DNA of 64,000 bases from Nocardioides sp. LHD-245 (GTDB lineage Bacteria; Actinomycetota; Actinomycetes; Propionibacteriales; Nocardioidaceae). The notes under the pieces are model-generated. The model did no database searches. It had not been told where the DNA came from and saw nothing but the letters and a program-made list of their open reading frames with translations. Location: contig NZ_JAVFWN010000019.1 in assembly GCF_030929495.1 (NCBI RefSeq), positions 55,238 to 119,237 of the forward strand, written 5' to 3'. Of this stretch, positions 1 through 12,842 are shown piece by piece (position 1 is the first letter of the stretch; every line of letters begins with the position of its first letter). The translations under genes and the position numbers were made by a program.

Positions 1-24
1 GGCCAGCGCGGGGACGGCGTGCAT
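1..24 (-). CDS. Start of an unidentified gene, cut by the window edge
   Basis: An ATG on the minus strand opens 9 bases after the aroE stop and reads MHAVPALA before the window ends. The position fits a further gene at the end of the aroE operon. Eight residues do not allow a function to be named, and no convincing Shine-Dalgarno sequence is visible, so the start itself is uncertain. Confidence 0.3.
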
Positions 25-33
25 GCCGCGACG

Positions 34-852
34 CTACCGGGCGGCCTGGGCGGCTTCGCCCGCCGAGCGCATGGCGTCGAGTGGTCCGTCCTGACCAGTG
101 AACATGCCGAACTGGAGCACCGCCTGGTGCACCAGCAGGTCGAGCCCGGAGACCACCGGGGCGCCCGCACGCAGCGCCGCGTCGACCAGGGGGGTCGGCC
201 ACTCGTTGTAGGTCACCTCGAACACCACGTCGGCCGGCAGCACCCGCGCCACCAGCTCGGCCGTCTGGGCGGCGGCCGGGATCGTCGAGATCAGGACTCC
301 ACCGGTGCCGCCGACCTCGTCGAGGCTCAGCACGACGACGTCGGGAGCGGTCGGGTGGCGACGGATCGCGGCGACCGCCTCGGCGGCGTTGTCCGGCGTG
401 CGCGCGGCGACGGTGATCCGGGTGGCGCCGAGCTCCGCGAGCGCCAGTCCGACGCTGGCGGCGGTGGCGCCGCCGCCGAGGACGGTGGCCGCGGTCGTGG
501 CACCCGCGAAGCGCTCGCGGATCGCTGCCATCGCGCCCGGCACGTCGGTGTTGTCGGCGGACCAGCCGCCGGCGGTGCGGACGAGGGTGTTGGCGCCCCC
601 GGCCAGGCGGGCGACGTCGCTCACCTCGTCGGCGAGCGCCAGCGCCTCGCGCTTGAGCGGCGCCGTCACCGACAGGCCCCGCCACTCCGACCCCAGCCCG
701 GCCACGTACCCGGCCAGCTCGCCCGCCGGCACGCGCACGGCGTCGTAGGTCGCCGCGATGCCGAGCGCGGCGTACCCGGCCCGGTGCAGGGTGGGCGACA
801 GGGAGTGCGCCACCGGGTCGCCGACCACGGCACAGCGAGCAGACTCAGCCAT
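34..852 (-). CDS. aroE: Shikimate dehydrogenase
   Basis: AroE reduces 3-dehydroshikimate to shikimate with NADPH in the aromatic amino acid (chorismate) pathway, in the cytoplasm. The 272-residue product has the substrate-binding HSLSPTLH segment near the N-terminus, an NTD triplet in SADNTDVPGA, and a Rossmann nucleotide-binding region around VLGGGATAASVG. Length is normal for the family. ATG at 852 is chosen; a GTG lies immediately upstream at 855. It is the last complete gene of the alaS-ruvX-mltG-aroE run, 24 bases after mltG. Confidence 0.93.
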   Translation of the reverse strand: MAESARCAVVGDPVAHSLSPTLHRAGYAALGIAATYDAVRVPAGELAGYVAGLGSEWRGLSVTAPLKREALALADEVSDVARLAGGANTLVRTAGGWSADNTDVPGAMAAIRERFAGATTAATVLGGGATAASVGLALAELGATRITVAARTPDNAAEAVAAIRRHPTAPDVVVLSLDEVGGTGGVLISTIPAAAQTAELVARVLPADVVFEVTYNEWPTPLVDAALRAGAPVVSGLDLLVHQAVLQFGMFTGQDGPLDAMRSAGEAAQAAR

Positions 853-876
853 CACGCGTCATCGACAGGCACGTCA

Positions 877-2058
877 TCAGCAGGCGCCCTCGGACTCGTT
901 CGCGCAGTAGTCGCGCAGCTCGCTGGTGTAGCTGAGGAACTCGTTGTAGCTCGTCGCGAACTTCGTCTCGCCGGTGCGCAGGTTGACCGTGACGTAGTAG
1001 TACCAGTCACCCGCGGGCGGGTTCATCGCCGCCGTGATGGCGTCGTCGCCGGGGGCGCTGATCGGCCCCGGCGGCAGACCGGCCACCCGGAAGGTGTTGT
1101 ACGGCGAATCGGTGTTCTCGCGCTCGGCCTGGGTCAGGCCGACGGTGAGCTTGCGCCCGAGCGCGTAGTCGACGGACGCGTCGATCTGCAGACGACCGAT
1201 CTGTCCCGCCGTCCCCGGGTTCTCGACCCGGTTGAGGATCACCCGCGCGATCTTCGCCATGTCGTCGGCGGTCTTGCCCTCCACCTGCACCAGCGAGGCG
1301 ATCGTCATCAGCTCGTGCGGCGTGTAGCCGAGGCGCTGGGCCGCCGCGTCGAGACCCGCGTCGTCCGCCGCCCGCTTCCACCGGTCGACCATCGTCTTCA
1401 GGAAGCCGGCAGCGGTGTCGTCGGGGCTGATCGTGTAGGTCGCGGGGAACAGGTAGCCCTCGGGGTTGCCGTCGGCGTACTCGGGGAGTCCGAGGTCGGG
1501 GCTCCGCAGCGCGGCGTTGAGCTCCTTCTTGCCGAAGTCGGTCTTCTTGGCCAGCAGGTCGACGATGTCGACGACGCGCAGCCCCTCGGGGACCGTCACC
1601 GTCTCGGTCGACACGTTCGCCGGGTCGACGAGGATGGCCACGACGTCGGCGGCCTTCATCTCGTTCTTGAGCAGGTAGGTGCCGGCCTGGATCTTCGTGG
1701 ACCGGTCGTCCTTGGCCGCGGCGTCGACGAACGCCTCGCCGGACGCGACGACGCCGAGGTCCTCGAGCTCGGCTCCCATTGACCCCACGGTCTGGCCGGG
1801 GTCGATGACGAAGGTGACCTCGCCGCTGCCGGGTCCGGAGAAGTCCTCGGGCCCGGCGAACATGTCCTTGACGTCGGAGATCGCGCCACGGGCGAACCAC
1901 GCGACGAGGGCGCAGAAGAGCACCACCACCAGCAGTATCGGCAGACAGCTGCTTCGACGCTGCTTCGCCGCGCGCCGGCGACCGCCCGCCGGCGTACCGG
2001 GGAGCAGGCCGAGGTCCTCACCGGGCTCGACGGGCTCCATCGGCGGCTGCTCAGTCAT
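877..2058 (-). CDS. mltG: Endolytic murein transglycosylase MltG (YceG-like)
   Basis: MltG is a membrane-anchored lytic transglycosylase that cuts nascent glycan strands and ends their elongation. The 393-residue protein has a charged cytoplasmic N-terminus, one membrane helix at about residues 38-60, a LysM-like segment (TVTVPEGLRVVDIVDLLA) and the catalytic YceG domain. The conserved region LMTIASLVQVEGK holds the family glutamate. The first Glu of the E. coli-type VEKE motif is Gln here, which I recall as usual in actinobacteria. Its start overlaps the end of ruvX by 8 bases, so the two are probably translated together. Confidence 0.92.
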   Translation of the reverse strand: MTEQPPMEPVEPGEDLGLLPGTPAGGRRRAAKQRRSSCLPILLVVVLFCALVAWFARGAISDVKDMFAGPEDFSGPGSGEVTFVIDPGQTVGSMGAELEDLGVVASGEAFVDAAAKDDRSTKIQAGTYLLKNEMKAADVVAILVDPANVSTETVTVPEGLRVVDIVDLLAKKTDFGKKELNAALRSPDLGLPEYADGNPEGYLFPATYTISPDDTAAGFLKTMVDRWKRAADDAGLDAAAQRLGYTPHELMTIASLVQVEGKTADDMAKIARVILNRVENPGTAGQIGRLQIDASVDYALGRKLTVGLTQAERENTDSPYNTFRVAGLPPGPISAPGDDAITAAMNPPAGDWYYYVTVNLRTGETKFATSYNEFLSYTSELRDYCANESEGAC

Positions 2059-2523
2059 GCGTCTCCTCGTCCGTGGGGGGCGTCACCAGCTCGCCCGGAG
2101 GGGTGTCGGTGGCACGTTCGGCATCCAGCGCCTGCTGCAGGATGACGACGGCCGCGACCTGGTCGACCACAGCGCGTCGCTTCGCGCCCTTGCGCTGGTC
2201 GCGCAGCATAGCCTCCGCGGTCACCGTGGTGAGCCGTTCGTCGACGAGGCGCACGGGGACCGGTGCGACCCGGCGTGCCAGCCGGGCGGCGAACTCGCGG
2301 GTCTTCACGGCCGCCGGCCCCTCGCCGCCGGAGAGCGACCGGGGCAGCCCGACGACCACCTCGACGGCCTCCTCCGCCTTGAGGATCTGATGGATCCGGC
2401 GCAGGTCCCCCTTGCCGCGCCGGACCGTCTCGACGGGCGTGGCGAGGATCCCGGACGGATCGCTGCGGGCCACGCCGATCCGGGCGTCGCCGGGATCGAC
2501 GCCGAGCCGGACGCCGCGGCGCA

Positions 2524-2524
<1 letters not shown>
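2051..2524 (-). CDS. ruvX: Putative pre-16S rRNA nuclease / Holliday junction resolvase-like RuvX (YqgF)
   Basis: RuvX/YqgF proteins have an RNase H-like fold and take part in 16S rRNA 5' maturation; some also act on DNA junctions. The 157-residue product carries the family signatures GVDPGDARIGVA at the N-terminus, VVGLPRSLSG in the middle and LVDERLTTVTAE near residue 100. ATG at 2524 shares one base with the alaS stop (TGATG), and the 3' end overlaps mltG, placing it inside a coupled operon. Confidence 0.92.
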
Positions 2525-5216
<2,692 letters not shown>

Positions 5217-5220
<4 letters not shown>

Positions 5221-5486
5221 CGGGTGCCTTCTCTGCTGGATGTGGTGGTGGGGTTGGTCAGCTGGGGTGGTCCGGCGTCGGCACCGTCGAAGCGCTGCCG
5301 CAGGTGGATCTCGGCCTCGGCCTGTCCCCGCGCGACCTCCTCGCCGAACAGCCGGGCACCGAGGAAGGCCGCACCGACCCGGTCGCGCATGCCGTCGGGC
5401 GTGAGCGCCTCCGCGAGGCGCCGGGCCCGGACCATGCCGTACACGCCCGCGGCCGCGCCGGCGGCGAACCAGACACCCGCCTTCAC
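5217..5486 (-). CDS. Small actinobacterial protein, DUF6167-like
   Basis: This 89-residue protein opens with a short hydrophobic stretch (AGVWFAAGAAAGVYGMV) followed by a basic and acidic helical part. It matches the kind of DUF6167 protein that normally sits just upstream of alaS in actinobacteria; the function is unknown. GTG at 5486 overlaps the upstream stop by four bases and its own stop overlaps the alaS TTG by four, so it is embedded in the operon. Confidence 0.75.
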
Positions 5487-6037
5487 GACGAGGCCTCCGC
5501 GTCCGCCCGGAGCGGCTCCCGCTGGCGCGACTCCAGGTCACGGCGGGCGGCCCGCAGCATCAGCTTGCGCTCCTTGCGGGAGCGCTTGACCTCGCGCTTC
5601 ATCTCGAACCGGATCCGGTTGCGGACCTCGGGCGAGAGGGCACGACGCAGCCCCGCAGCCAGCGCGGCCGTCTTGATGACGCTCTCGCGGAGCAGGATGT
5701 CGGCGAACATGGGGGCGGGTACGACGCGCGCCGGGACGCGCGGCCCGTGCTCCTGGCCCAGGTCGGTGATGACGTACTCGCGGTCGTCGACCGTGGCGAC
5801 CGGCGTCCGGTCCTTGCGGACCGCGACGTCCTGCTTCTCCTGCAGCTCCGCCTCGATGCCGGCCAGCTGCTCGCGCAGCGCCTCGGCATCCTGGGCCGCG
5901 GCCGTGAGCAGGGCCTCGGTGTGACCGCGAGCCTGGCGCACCGACCGGGCGAGCCGGAACGCGGCGACCGCGAACGCCAGGACGGCGACCGCGATCAGCA
6001 CGGCCAGCCAGGCCGGGAGGACGAGCTCGTTGGTCAC
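5483..6037 (-). CDS. Membrane-anchored coiled-coil protein of unknown function (DUF948-type position)
   Basis: The 184-residue product has one N-terminal membrane helix (LVLPAWLAVLIAVAVLAFAVAAF), then a coiled coil rich in Ala, Glu and Gln (about residues 30-75), and a very basic C-terminal third. It occupies the slot held by DUF948-type proteins between rarA and alaS in related genomes. GTG at 6037 is preferred; a TTG at 6046 just after the rarA stop is an alternative. It overlaps the next gene by four bases. No enzymatic motif is seen. Confidence 0.7.
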   Translation of the reverse strand: MTNELVLPAWLAVLIAVAVLAFAVAAFRLARSVRQARGHTEALLTAAAQDAEALREQLAGIEAELQEKQDVAVRKDRTPVATVDDREYVITDLGQEHGPRVPARVVPAPMFADILLRESVIKTAALAAGLRRALSPEVRNRIRFEMKREVKRSRKERKLMLRAARRDLESRQREPLRADAEASS

Positions 6038-6048
6038 GACGAGCAAGC

Positions 6049-7419
6049 CTACTTGCTCGTACGCCCGCGGATGATCCGGCGTACCCGCTCCCAGCGCTGC
6101 CTGACGGCGGCCTCGGCACCCAGCTCGGTCGGGCGGTAGTAGGCGGCGTCGAGGACGACGTCGGGTGCGTACTGCTGCTCGGCGACGCCGAAGGGCGCGT
6201 CGTGACTGTAGAGATAGCCCTTGCCGTGCCCGAGGTCCTTCGCCCCGGAGTAGTGGGCGTCGCGCAGATGGGGCGGCACCTGACCGATCTTGCCGGCCCG
6301 GACGTCGCCGATCGCCTCGAAGATCGCTGTCGTCACGGCGTTGGACTTCGGCGCCACGGCCAGCGCGATGGTGGCATGGGCCAGGGTGAGCTGGGCCTCC
6401 GGCATCCCGATCAGCTGCACCGTCTGCGCGGCCGCCACCGCGGTGGTCAGGGCCGTCGGGTCGGCCAGCCCGATGTCCTCGCTGGCGAGGATCATCAGCC
6501 GCCGGGCGATGAAGCGCGGGTCCTCGCCCGCCACGATCATCCGGGCCAGGTAGTGCAGCGCGGCGTCCGCGTCGGAGCCGCGGACCGACTTGATGAACGC
6601 GCTGACGACGTCGTAGTGCTGGTCGCCGTCGCGGTCGTAGCGCACGGCCGCCTGGTCGGCCGCGGTCTCGGCGGTCTCGACGTCGATCGTGGTGCTGCCC
6701 TTCGAGCGTGCCGCGCCCGCGGCCGCCTCCAGGTACGTCAGTGAGCGGCGGGCGTCGCCGCCGGCGAGCCGCACGATGTGGTCGCGGGCCTCCTCCTCGA
6801 GCACCAGCTCACCGTCGAGCCCCCGCTCGTCGGTGACGGCGAGCTCGAGCACGGCGGCGATGTCGGCGTCGGTCAGCGACTCCAGCCGCAGCAGCAGGCT
6901 GCGCGAGAGCAGCGGCGAGATCACGCTGAAGGACGGGTTCTCCGTCGTGGCGGCCACCAGGGTGACCCAGCGGTTCTCGACGCCCGGCAGCAGGGCGTCC
7001 TGCTGGGCCTTGCTGAACCGGTGCACCTCGTCGACGAAGAGCACCGTCTCCTCCCCCGTCGCGACGAGCTGGCGCCGGGCGGTGTCGATCGCCGCGCGGA
7101 CCTCCTTGACGCCCGCGGAGACGGCCGAGACCTCCACGAACCGGCGGCCGGTCTGCTGGCTGATGATCGAGGCGATCGTCGTCTTGCCGGTGCCGGGCGG
7201 CCCCCACAGCAGCAGGGAGAGCGACTGGTCGCCCTCGACGAGCTGTCGCAGCGGCGAGCCGGGCGCGCGCAGCTGCTCCTGCCCGACCAGCTCTTCCAGG
7301 GTGCGCGGACGCATCCGCACCGCGAGCGGAGCCGAGGCGTGGGACGCGTCGGTCAGGGAGCCGCCCGAGGTCGGCGCGCGGGACCCGGGGGTGTCGAACA
7401 GCTGCGGCTCGTCATCCAC
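6049..7419 (-). CDS. rarA: Replication-associated recombination protein A (RarA/MgsA AAA+ ATPase)
   Basis: RarA is a clamp-loader-like AAA+ ATPase acting at stalled replication forks. The 456 residues show Walker A GPPGTGKT at 73-80, Walker B LFVDEVH, sensor 1 AATTENPSF, and the C-terminal RarA-specific tetramer domain (SGAKDLGHGKGYLYSHD). Length is normal. The GTG start lies after about 115 bases without a gene that separate it from the ABC transporter operon, so it probably heads the operon running to aroE. Confidence 0.93.
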   Translation of the reverse strand: MDDEPQLFDTPGSRAPTSGGSLTDASHASAPLAVRMRPRTLEELVGQEQLRAPGSPLRQLVEGDQSLSLLLWGPPGTGKTTIASIISQQTGRRFVEVSAVSAGVKEVRAAIDTARRQLVATGEETVLFVDEVHRFSKAQQDALLPGVENRWVTLVAATTENPSFSVISPLLSRSLLLRLESLTDADIAAVLELAVTDERGLDGELVLEEEARDHIVRLAGGDARRSLTYLEAAAGAARSKGSTTIDVETAETAADQAAVRYDRDGDQHYDVVSAFIKSVRGSDADAALHYLARMIVAGEDPRFIARRLMILASEDIGLADPTALTTAVAAAQTVQLIGMPEAQLTLAHATIALAVAPKSNAVTTAIFEAIGDVRAGKIGQVPPHLRDAHYSGAKDLGHGKGYLYSHDAPFGVAEQQYAPDVVLDAAYYRPTELGAEAAVRQRWERVRRIIRGRTSK

Positions 7420-7535
7420 GATGTGGCAGCCTAGTCAGTGCCGATGGCGCGAGCGTTTCTCCGCCGACGCGAAAGGCAGCAAGCTGCCGGAGGTCGCCTC
7501 CCGCCACGCTGCCGCGCGGCGGCGCGGACAACCCC

Positions 7536-8764
<1,229 letters not shown>

Positions 8765-8768
<4 letters not shown>

Positions 8769-9883
8769 CGCAGCTCCTCGGCCCCGTCCTCGCCGGCGCC
8801 GCCGACGAGGTCCGGCGCGATCTCCGGCAGCACCTCGGTCGCGTAGATCGCGTCGGGGTTCGGCAGATGGCACCGCTTGGTGTGGTGGGCACCGCGCTGG
8901 CCCGGCACGAGCAACGGCAGCTCGGTCCGGCACAGGTCGCCGGGCACCTTGTCGCGGTGGGCGCAGCGCGGGTGGAACGCGCAGCCCGACGGCGGGTTCA
9001 GCAGGCTGGGCGGGTTGCCCGGGATCGGCACCAGCCGGGCGCCCGTGTCGCCGGAGAGATCGGGGACGCTGGAGAGCAGACCCCAGGTGTAGGGCATCTC
9101 CGGGTGCGTGAGGATCTCCTTGCACGGACCGTGCTCGACCGCCCGGCCGGCGTACATCACCAGCACGTCGTCGGCCATCTCCGCCACCACGCCGAGATCG
9201 TGGGTGATGATGATGACCGCCGAGTTGAACTCGCGCTGCAGGTCCTGGAGCAGGTCGAGGATCTGCGCCTGGACGGTCACGTCGAGAGCCGTGGTCGGCT
9301 CGTCGGCGATGAGCAGGCCGGGGTCGTTGATCAGACCCATCGCGATCATCGCGCGCTGGCGCATGCCGCCGGAGAACTGGTGCGGGTAGTCGTTGACCCG
9401 CTTGTCCGGGGTCGGGATCCCGACCCGGTCGAGCATCTCCACGGCGCGCTGCTTCGCGATCTTGCGGGAGACGCTGTGGTGCACCCGGTACGCCTCGGCG
9501 ATCTGGTTGCCGACGGTGTAGTAGGGGTGCATCGCCGAGAGCGGGTCCTGGAAGATCATCGACACGTCACGGCCGCGCTTGCGCCGCATCTCGTCGGCGG
9601 AGATGTCGAGCAGGTTGACCCCGGCGAGCTCGATCTCGCCGGAGACCTTGGCGTTGGTGCCGCGGTGCAGGCCCATGATCGCCATGCTCGAGACCGACTT
9701 GCCGGAGCCGGACTCGCCGACGATGCCGAGCGTCTTGCCGGCCTCGAGGTCGAAGGTCAGACCGTTGACGGCCTTGACCACTCCGTCCTGCGTCGGGAAG
9801 TGGACCTGGAGCTCGCGCACCGACAGCAGCGGCCCGGACGAGGACGCGGCGGTGCCCGCGGTGGACAGGGAGGTGGTGGACAT
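8765..9883 (-). CDS. Oligopeptide/dipeptide ABC transporter ATP-binding protein (OppD/DppD type)
   Basis: First ATPase of the importer, 372 residues: Walker A GESGSGKSV, SMIFQDPLSAMHPYYTVG after the Q-loop, signature FSGGMRQRAMIAMGL, Walker B LLIADEPTTALD, and the OppD-type Cys-containing tail (CAFHPRCAHRDKVPGDLC). The ATG at 9883 follows the permease stop by 14 bases and the 3' end overlaps the OppF-type gene. Together they energise the two permeases encoded at 9898-10914 and 12843-13868. Confidence 0.93.
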
Positions 9884-9897
9884 TTCCGAGGTTCCTC

Positions 9898-10914
9898 TCA
9901 GCCCAGGCGCACGCGCGGGTCGATGACGGCGTACAACAGGTCCACGACGATATTGGCCATGATCACGAAGGCGGCCAGCAAGATGACCAGGCCGACCGTG
10001 GTGGGCAGGTCGAAGTCGGAGCTGGCGAGCACGGCCAGCTTGCCCATGCCGGGGTAGTTGAAGACCGACTCGGTGATGATCGCGCCGCCCATCAGGCCCG
10101 CGAAGTCGAGGCCCGCCATGGTCACGATCGGCGTCAGCGCGGCGCGCAGCGCGTGCTTGAAGGTGACCGTGCGCTCGGGCAGGCCCTTGGCGCGGGCCGT
10201 GCGGACGTAGTCCTCCTGGAAGGACTCGATCACGTAGGACCGCGTCATCCGCACGTAGGCGGCCATGAAGAACAGGCACAACGTGATCGCGGGCAGGGTC
10301 AGTCCCGACAGCCAGCCACCGATGCCGCCCTCCGCTATCGACGTGTAGCGCGGGATCTCGGTCAGTCCCCATTGGATCGCGACGAACTTGTAGAGCAGGA
10401 GTCCGACGAAGAAGGTCGGGAACGCGAAGCCGATCAGCGAGAGGCCGACCACGCCGCGGTCGATGAACGTACCCTTCTTGAGCGCCGCCAGGACGCCGAA
10501 GAGGATGCCGCCGGCCATCCAGAGGATGAAGGCCGCGACGGCCAGCGAGAACGACACCGGGAAGGTGTCCTTGATCAGGTTGGTGACCGTGTCGCCACGC
10601 TCCCGGGAGTAGCCCAGGCAGGGCGCGTCACAGCGGACGATCGTCTGAGGAGCGGTCTCGCGCAGCTTGGGGTCATCCGGGAAGTCGCGACCGACGACCA
10701 CGCCCTTGGCGAAGTCGCTCCACTGGTTGATGAAGCTGTCGTCGTAGCCCATCGCCGCCGCGGTCTCCTTCTTCTGTGCGGCCGAGCAGTTCTTGCCGCA
10801 GATGAAGGACTCCTGATCGATCGGCGTCAGGAAGAAGAGAGCGAAGGTGACGATGCTCATCACGATGAGCATGATCACGCCGGCGAACACACGGCGGATG
10901 ACGTACGCGAGCAC
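9898..10914 (-). CDS. ABC transporter permease (OppB/DppB type)
   Basis: A 338-residue inner-membrane permease. The first helix (residues about 9-31) is followed by a large external loop of roughly 80 residues with four cysteines (Cys39, Cys43 and two more in RCDAPCLG) and then five helices. The EAA loop reads EDYVRTARAKGLPERTVTFKHALRAAL, as in BPD_transp_1 permeases. The Cys-bearing loop is longer than in textbook DppB but is seen in actinobacterial members. It follows the binding-protein gene after a strong hairpin. Confidence 0.92.
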   Translation of the reverse strand: MLAYVIRRVFAGVIMLIVMSIVTFALFFLTPIDQESFICGKNCSAAQKKETAAAMGYDDSFINQWSDFAKGVVVGRDFPDDPKLRETAPQTIVRCDAPCLGYSRERGDTVTNLIKDTFPVSFSLAVAAFILWMAGGILFGVLAALKKGTFIDRGVVGLSLIGFAFPTFFVGLLLYKFVAIQWGLTEIPRYTSIAEGGIGGWLSGLTLPAITLCLFFMAAYVRMTRSYVIESFQEDYVRTARAKGLPERTVTFKHALRAALTPIVTMAGLDFAGLMGGAIITESVFNYPGMGKLAVLASSDFDLPTTVGLVILLAAFVIMANIVVDLLYAVIDPRVRLG

Positions 10915-10957
10915 AGAGGACCTTCTCGAAGCGTTGGTGGCCGGTGGGCACCGACGA

Positions 10958-10986
10958 TCGGGGGCCGCCGTGCGGGCGGCCCCCGA
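10958..10986 (-). terminator. Intra-operon hairpin after the binding-protein gene
   Basis: A perfect 12 bp stem (TCGGGGGCCGCC against its complement) with a five-base loop lies between the binding-protein stop and the first downstream permease. There is no T tract. Its place fits an attenuator or 3' stabiliser giving more binding protein than permease, as in many ABC operons; this role is inferred. Confidence 0.6.
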
Positions 10987-11008
10987 CCGTCATCTGGTTA
11001 TCGGAGCG

Positions 11009-12754
11009 TCACTTCTCCACGCCGAGCACGGCGAGGTCGGCGTAGCCGTTGACCGACACGTTGTTGGCGTAGCCGGTGACCTTCCCTCCGTGGACGAAGT
11101 TGAAGATCGTGATCTCCAGCGGGATGTAGGCGATGTCCTCACCCAGCTTGGCGTCGACCGCGGCCCACTTGTCCGCCGCCGCGTCGAGGTCGGGCTCGGC
11201 GTAGGCGTCGTCGATCAGCTGGTTGACCTCGGGGCCACCCTTGTAGTTGCCGTAGTCGTTGCCGTTGGAGTCCGGGGTGATGTTGATCCGGCTGTCGAAC
11301 AGCGGCGGGATGACGGTTCCGGCGGAGGCCCAGTCAGCGCCCCAGCCACCCCAGGTGACGTCGAAGTCGGCGTCCGGCTTCTGGATGACGGCGTAGTAGG
11401 TGTCCTCCAGCGGGTCGAGCTCGGTCTCGAAGCCGGCCTTGTCCCAGGCGGCCTTGAGGGCGGAGGCCTGGTTGTCGGAGGTCGGCGTGCCGCCCGAGTA
11501 GGTGAACTTGATCTTCACCGGCTTGGGGGCGGAGCACTTCTCGAGCGCGGCCGCGGCGCCGTCCGGGTCACCCGCGGCAGGGATGTCCGCGAAGGCCGGG
11601 TTCGGCTCGTAGCCGGGGACGCTGGGGTTGATCACCGAGTCGGTGGCCTTGAAGTAGTTGTCGCCACCGCCGGCCTTGATCCAGCCCGCACGGTCGGTCG
11701 CCAGCTTGAGCGCCTCGCGGCAGTTGGCGTCCTTGAAGACCGGGGAGTTGAAGTTCGGCAGCACGTAGTCGACGTACGGCGACTCGACCTGGGTGTAGCG
11801 GTCCCCGGCCTCGTCCTTCCGGCTGAACAGAGCCGGCGGGAGACGACGCTCGGTCACGGCGTACTGCGCGTCACCGGAGTCGGCGAGCAGCTGCTCGTAG
11901 ATCGCCTCGTCGGTGTCACCCTCGCGGAAGTCCCAGGTGTCGGGGAAGGCCTTGCGGATCGGGTCGGTGGACTCGTCCCAGTTCTCGTTGCGGACGAACT
12001 TGCCACCGGTGCCCTCCTTCCAGTCACCGTCGAGCTTGTAGGGACCGTTGGAGATGATCTCGAAGTTGTTGGCGTCACCCTTGTCGAGGTCGGCCCGGTA
12101 CGGGTCGAGGTAGCGCAGCTGCGCGATCGACAGCGGGAAGTCCGGCCACGCCTTCTTGAACCGGTACGTGATCGTCTGGCCCTCGCAGGTGACGGCCTGG
12201 TCGTAGAGCTCCTGGCCCTTCTTCGAGTACGGACCCTTGTAGGCCGGCAGGTCGTCGTCCCCGGTGGGGATGTCGAGGTAGGTGAACAGGTAGTTGGCCG
12301 GGCCGCCGATGATCACGTCGGTCGCGAAGTTGCGCGACGCGCCGTACTTGAAGTCCTCACACGTGATCGGCTGGCCGTCCTCCCACTTGACGTCGTCGCG
12401 GACCGTGAAGGACCACGTCTTGCCGGCGTCCTCGGTCGTGCCCGTGTCGGTCGCGAGGTCGGGAACCGGGGTCGTGCCCTCCACCGGGTCGTTGGACGCG
12501 GGCAGCGCCACCAGGCTCCGGTAGAACAGGCGACCCGAGTTGTTCAGGTCACGACCGATGTACATGCGCTGGGGGTCCCAGTGCTCGACGGTACGTGGAC
12601 CGACGAAGAAGATGGCGTCGCCACCCTTCTCCGCCTTGCCGCTGCTGCTGCCGCCGCCGTTGTCGTCGTCGCCGCTGCCACCGCCACACGCGGCCAGCGT
12701 GGCCGCGAGCGCCGTGGCCGCGAGCGCAGCCAATGGCTTCTTGGTGAAGGCCAT
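11009..12754 (-). CDS. ABC transporter substrate-binding lipoprotein, family 5 (peptide type)
   Basis: The 581-residue extracytoplasmic receptor has a lipoprotein signal peptide with lipobox LAAC (Cys23), a Gly/Ser/Asp-rich linker, and an SBP_bac_5 domain (EHWDPQRMY, TWSFTVRDDVKWEDGQPITCEDFKYG). It delivers substrate to the permeases on either side. It is transcribed after the DppC-type permease (88 bases between them) and before the DppB-type permease. The family binds peptides, nickel or sugars; the ligand is not predictable here. Confidence 0.93.
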   Translation of the reverse strand: MAFTKKPLAALAATALAATLAACGGGSGDDDNGGGSSSGKAEKGGDAIFFVGPRTVEHWDPQRMYIGRDLNNSGRLFYRSLVALPASNDPVEGTTPVPDLATDTGTTEDAGKTWSFTVRDDVKWEDGQPITCEDFKYGASRNFATDVIIGGPANYLFTYLDIPTGDDDLPAYKGPYSKKGQELYDQAVTCEGQTITYRFKKAWPDFPLSIAQLRYLDPYRADLDKGDANNFEIISNGPYKLDGDWKEGTGGKFVRNENWDESTDPIRKAFPDTWDFREGDTDEAIYEQLLADSGDAQYAVTERRLPPALFSRKDEAGDRYTQVESPYVDYVLPNFNSPVFKDANCREALKLATDRAGWIKAGGGDNYFKATDSVINPSVPGYEPNPAFADIPAAGDPDGAAAALEKCSAPKPVKIKFTYSGGTPTSDNQASALKAAWDKAGFETELDPLEDTYYAVIQKPDADFDVTWGGWGADWASAGTVIPPLFDSRINITPDSNGNDYGNYKGGPEVNQLIDDAYAEPDLDAAADKWAAVDAKLGEDIAYIPLEITIFNFVHGGKVTGYANNVSVNGYADLAVLGVEK

Positions 12755-12842
12755 TCAACTATCTCCTTTTCGGTGAGTGACGCCGGCGGGGCCGGCGCCT
12801 CAGGGCTCCGCGTCCCGAATGTCGGCGGAGCACTGGGTCCTG

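Noticed and set aside
7420..7535. Possible small gene between rarA and the ABC operon
   Set aside because: Short frames exist, but none has a ribosome site or protein-like composition; treated as intergenic.
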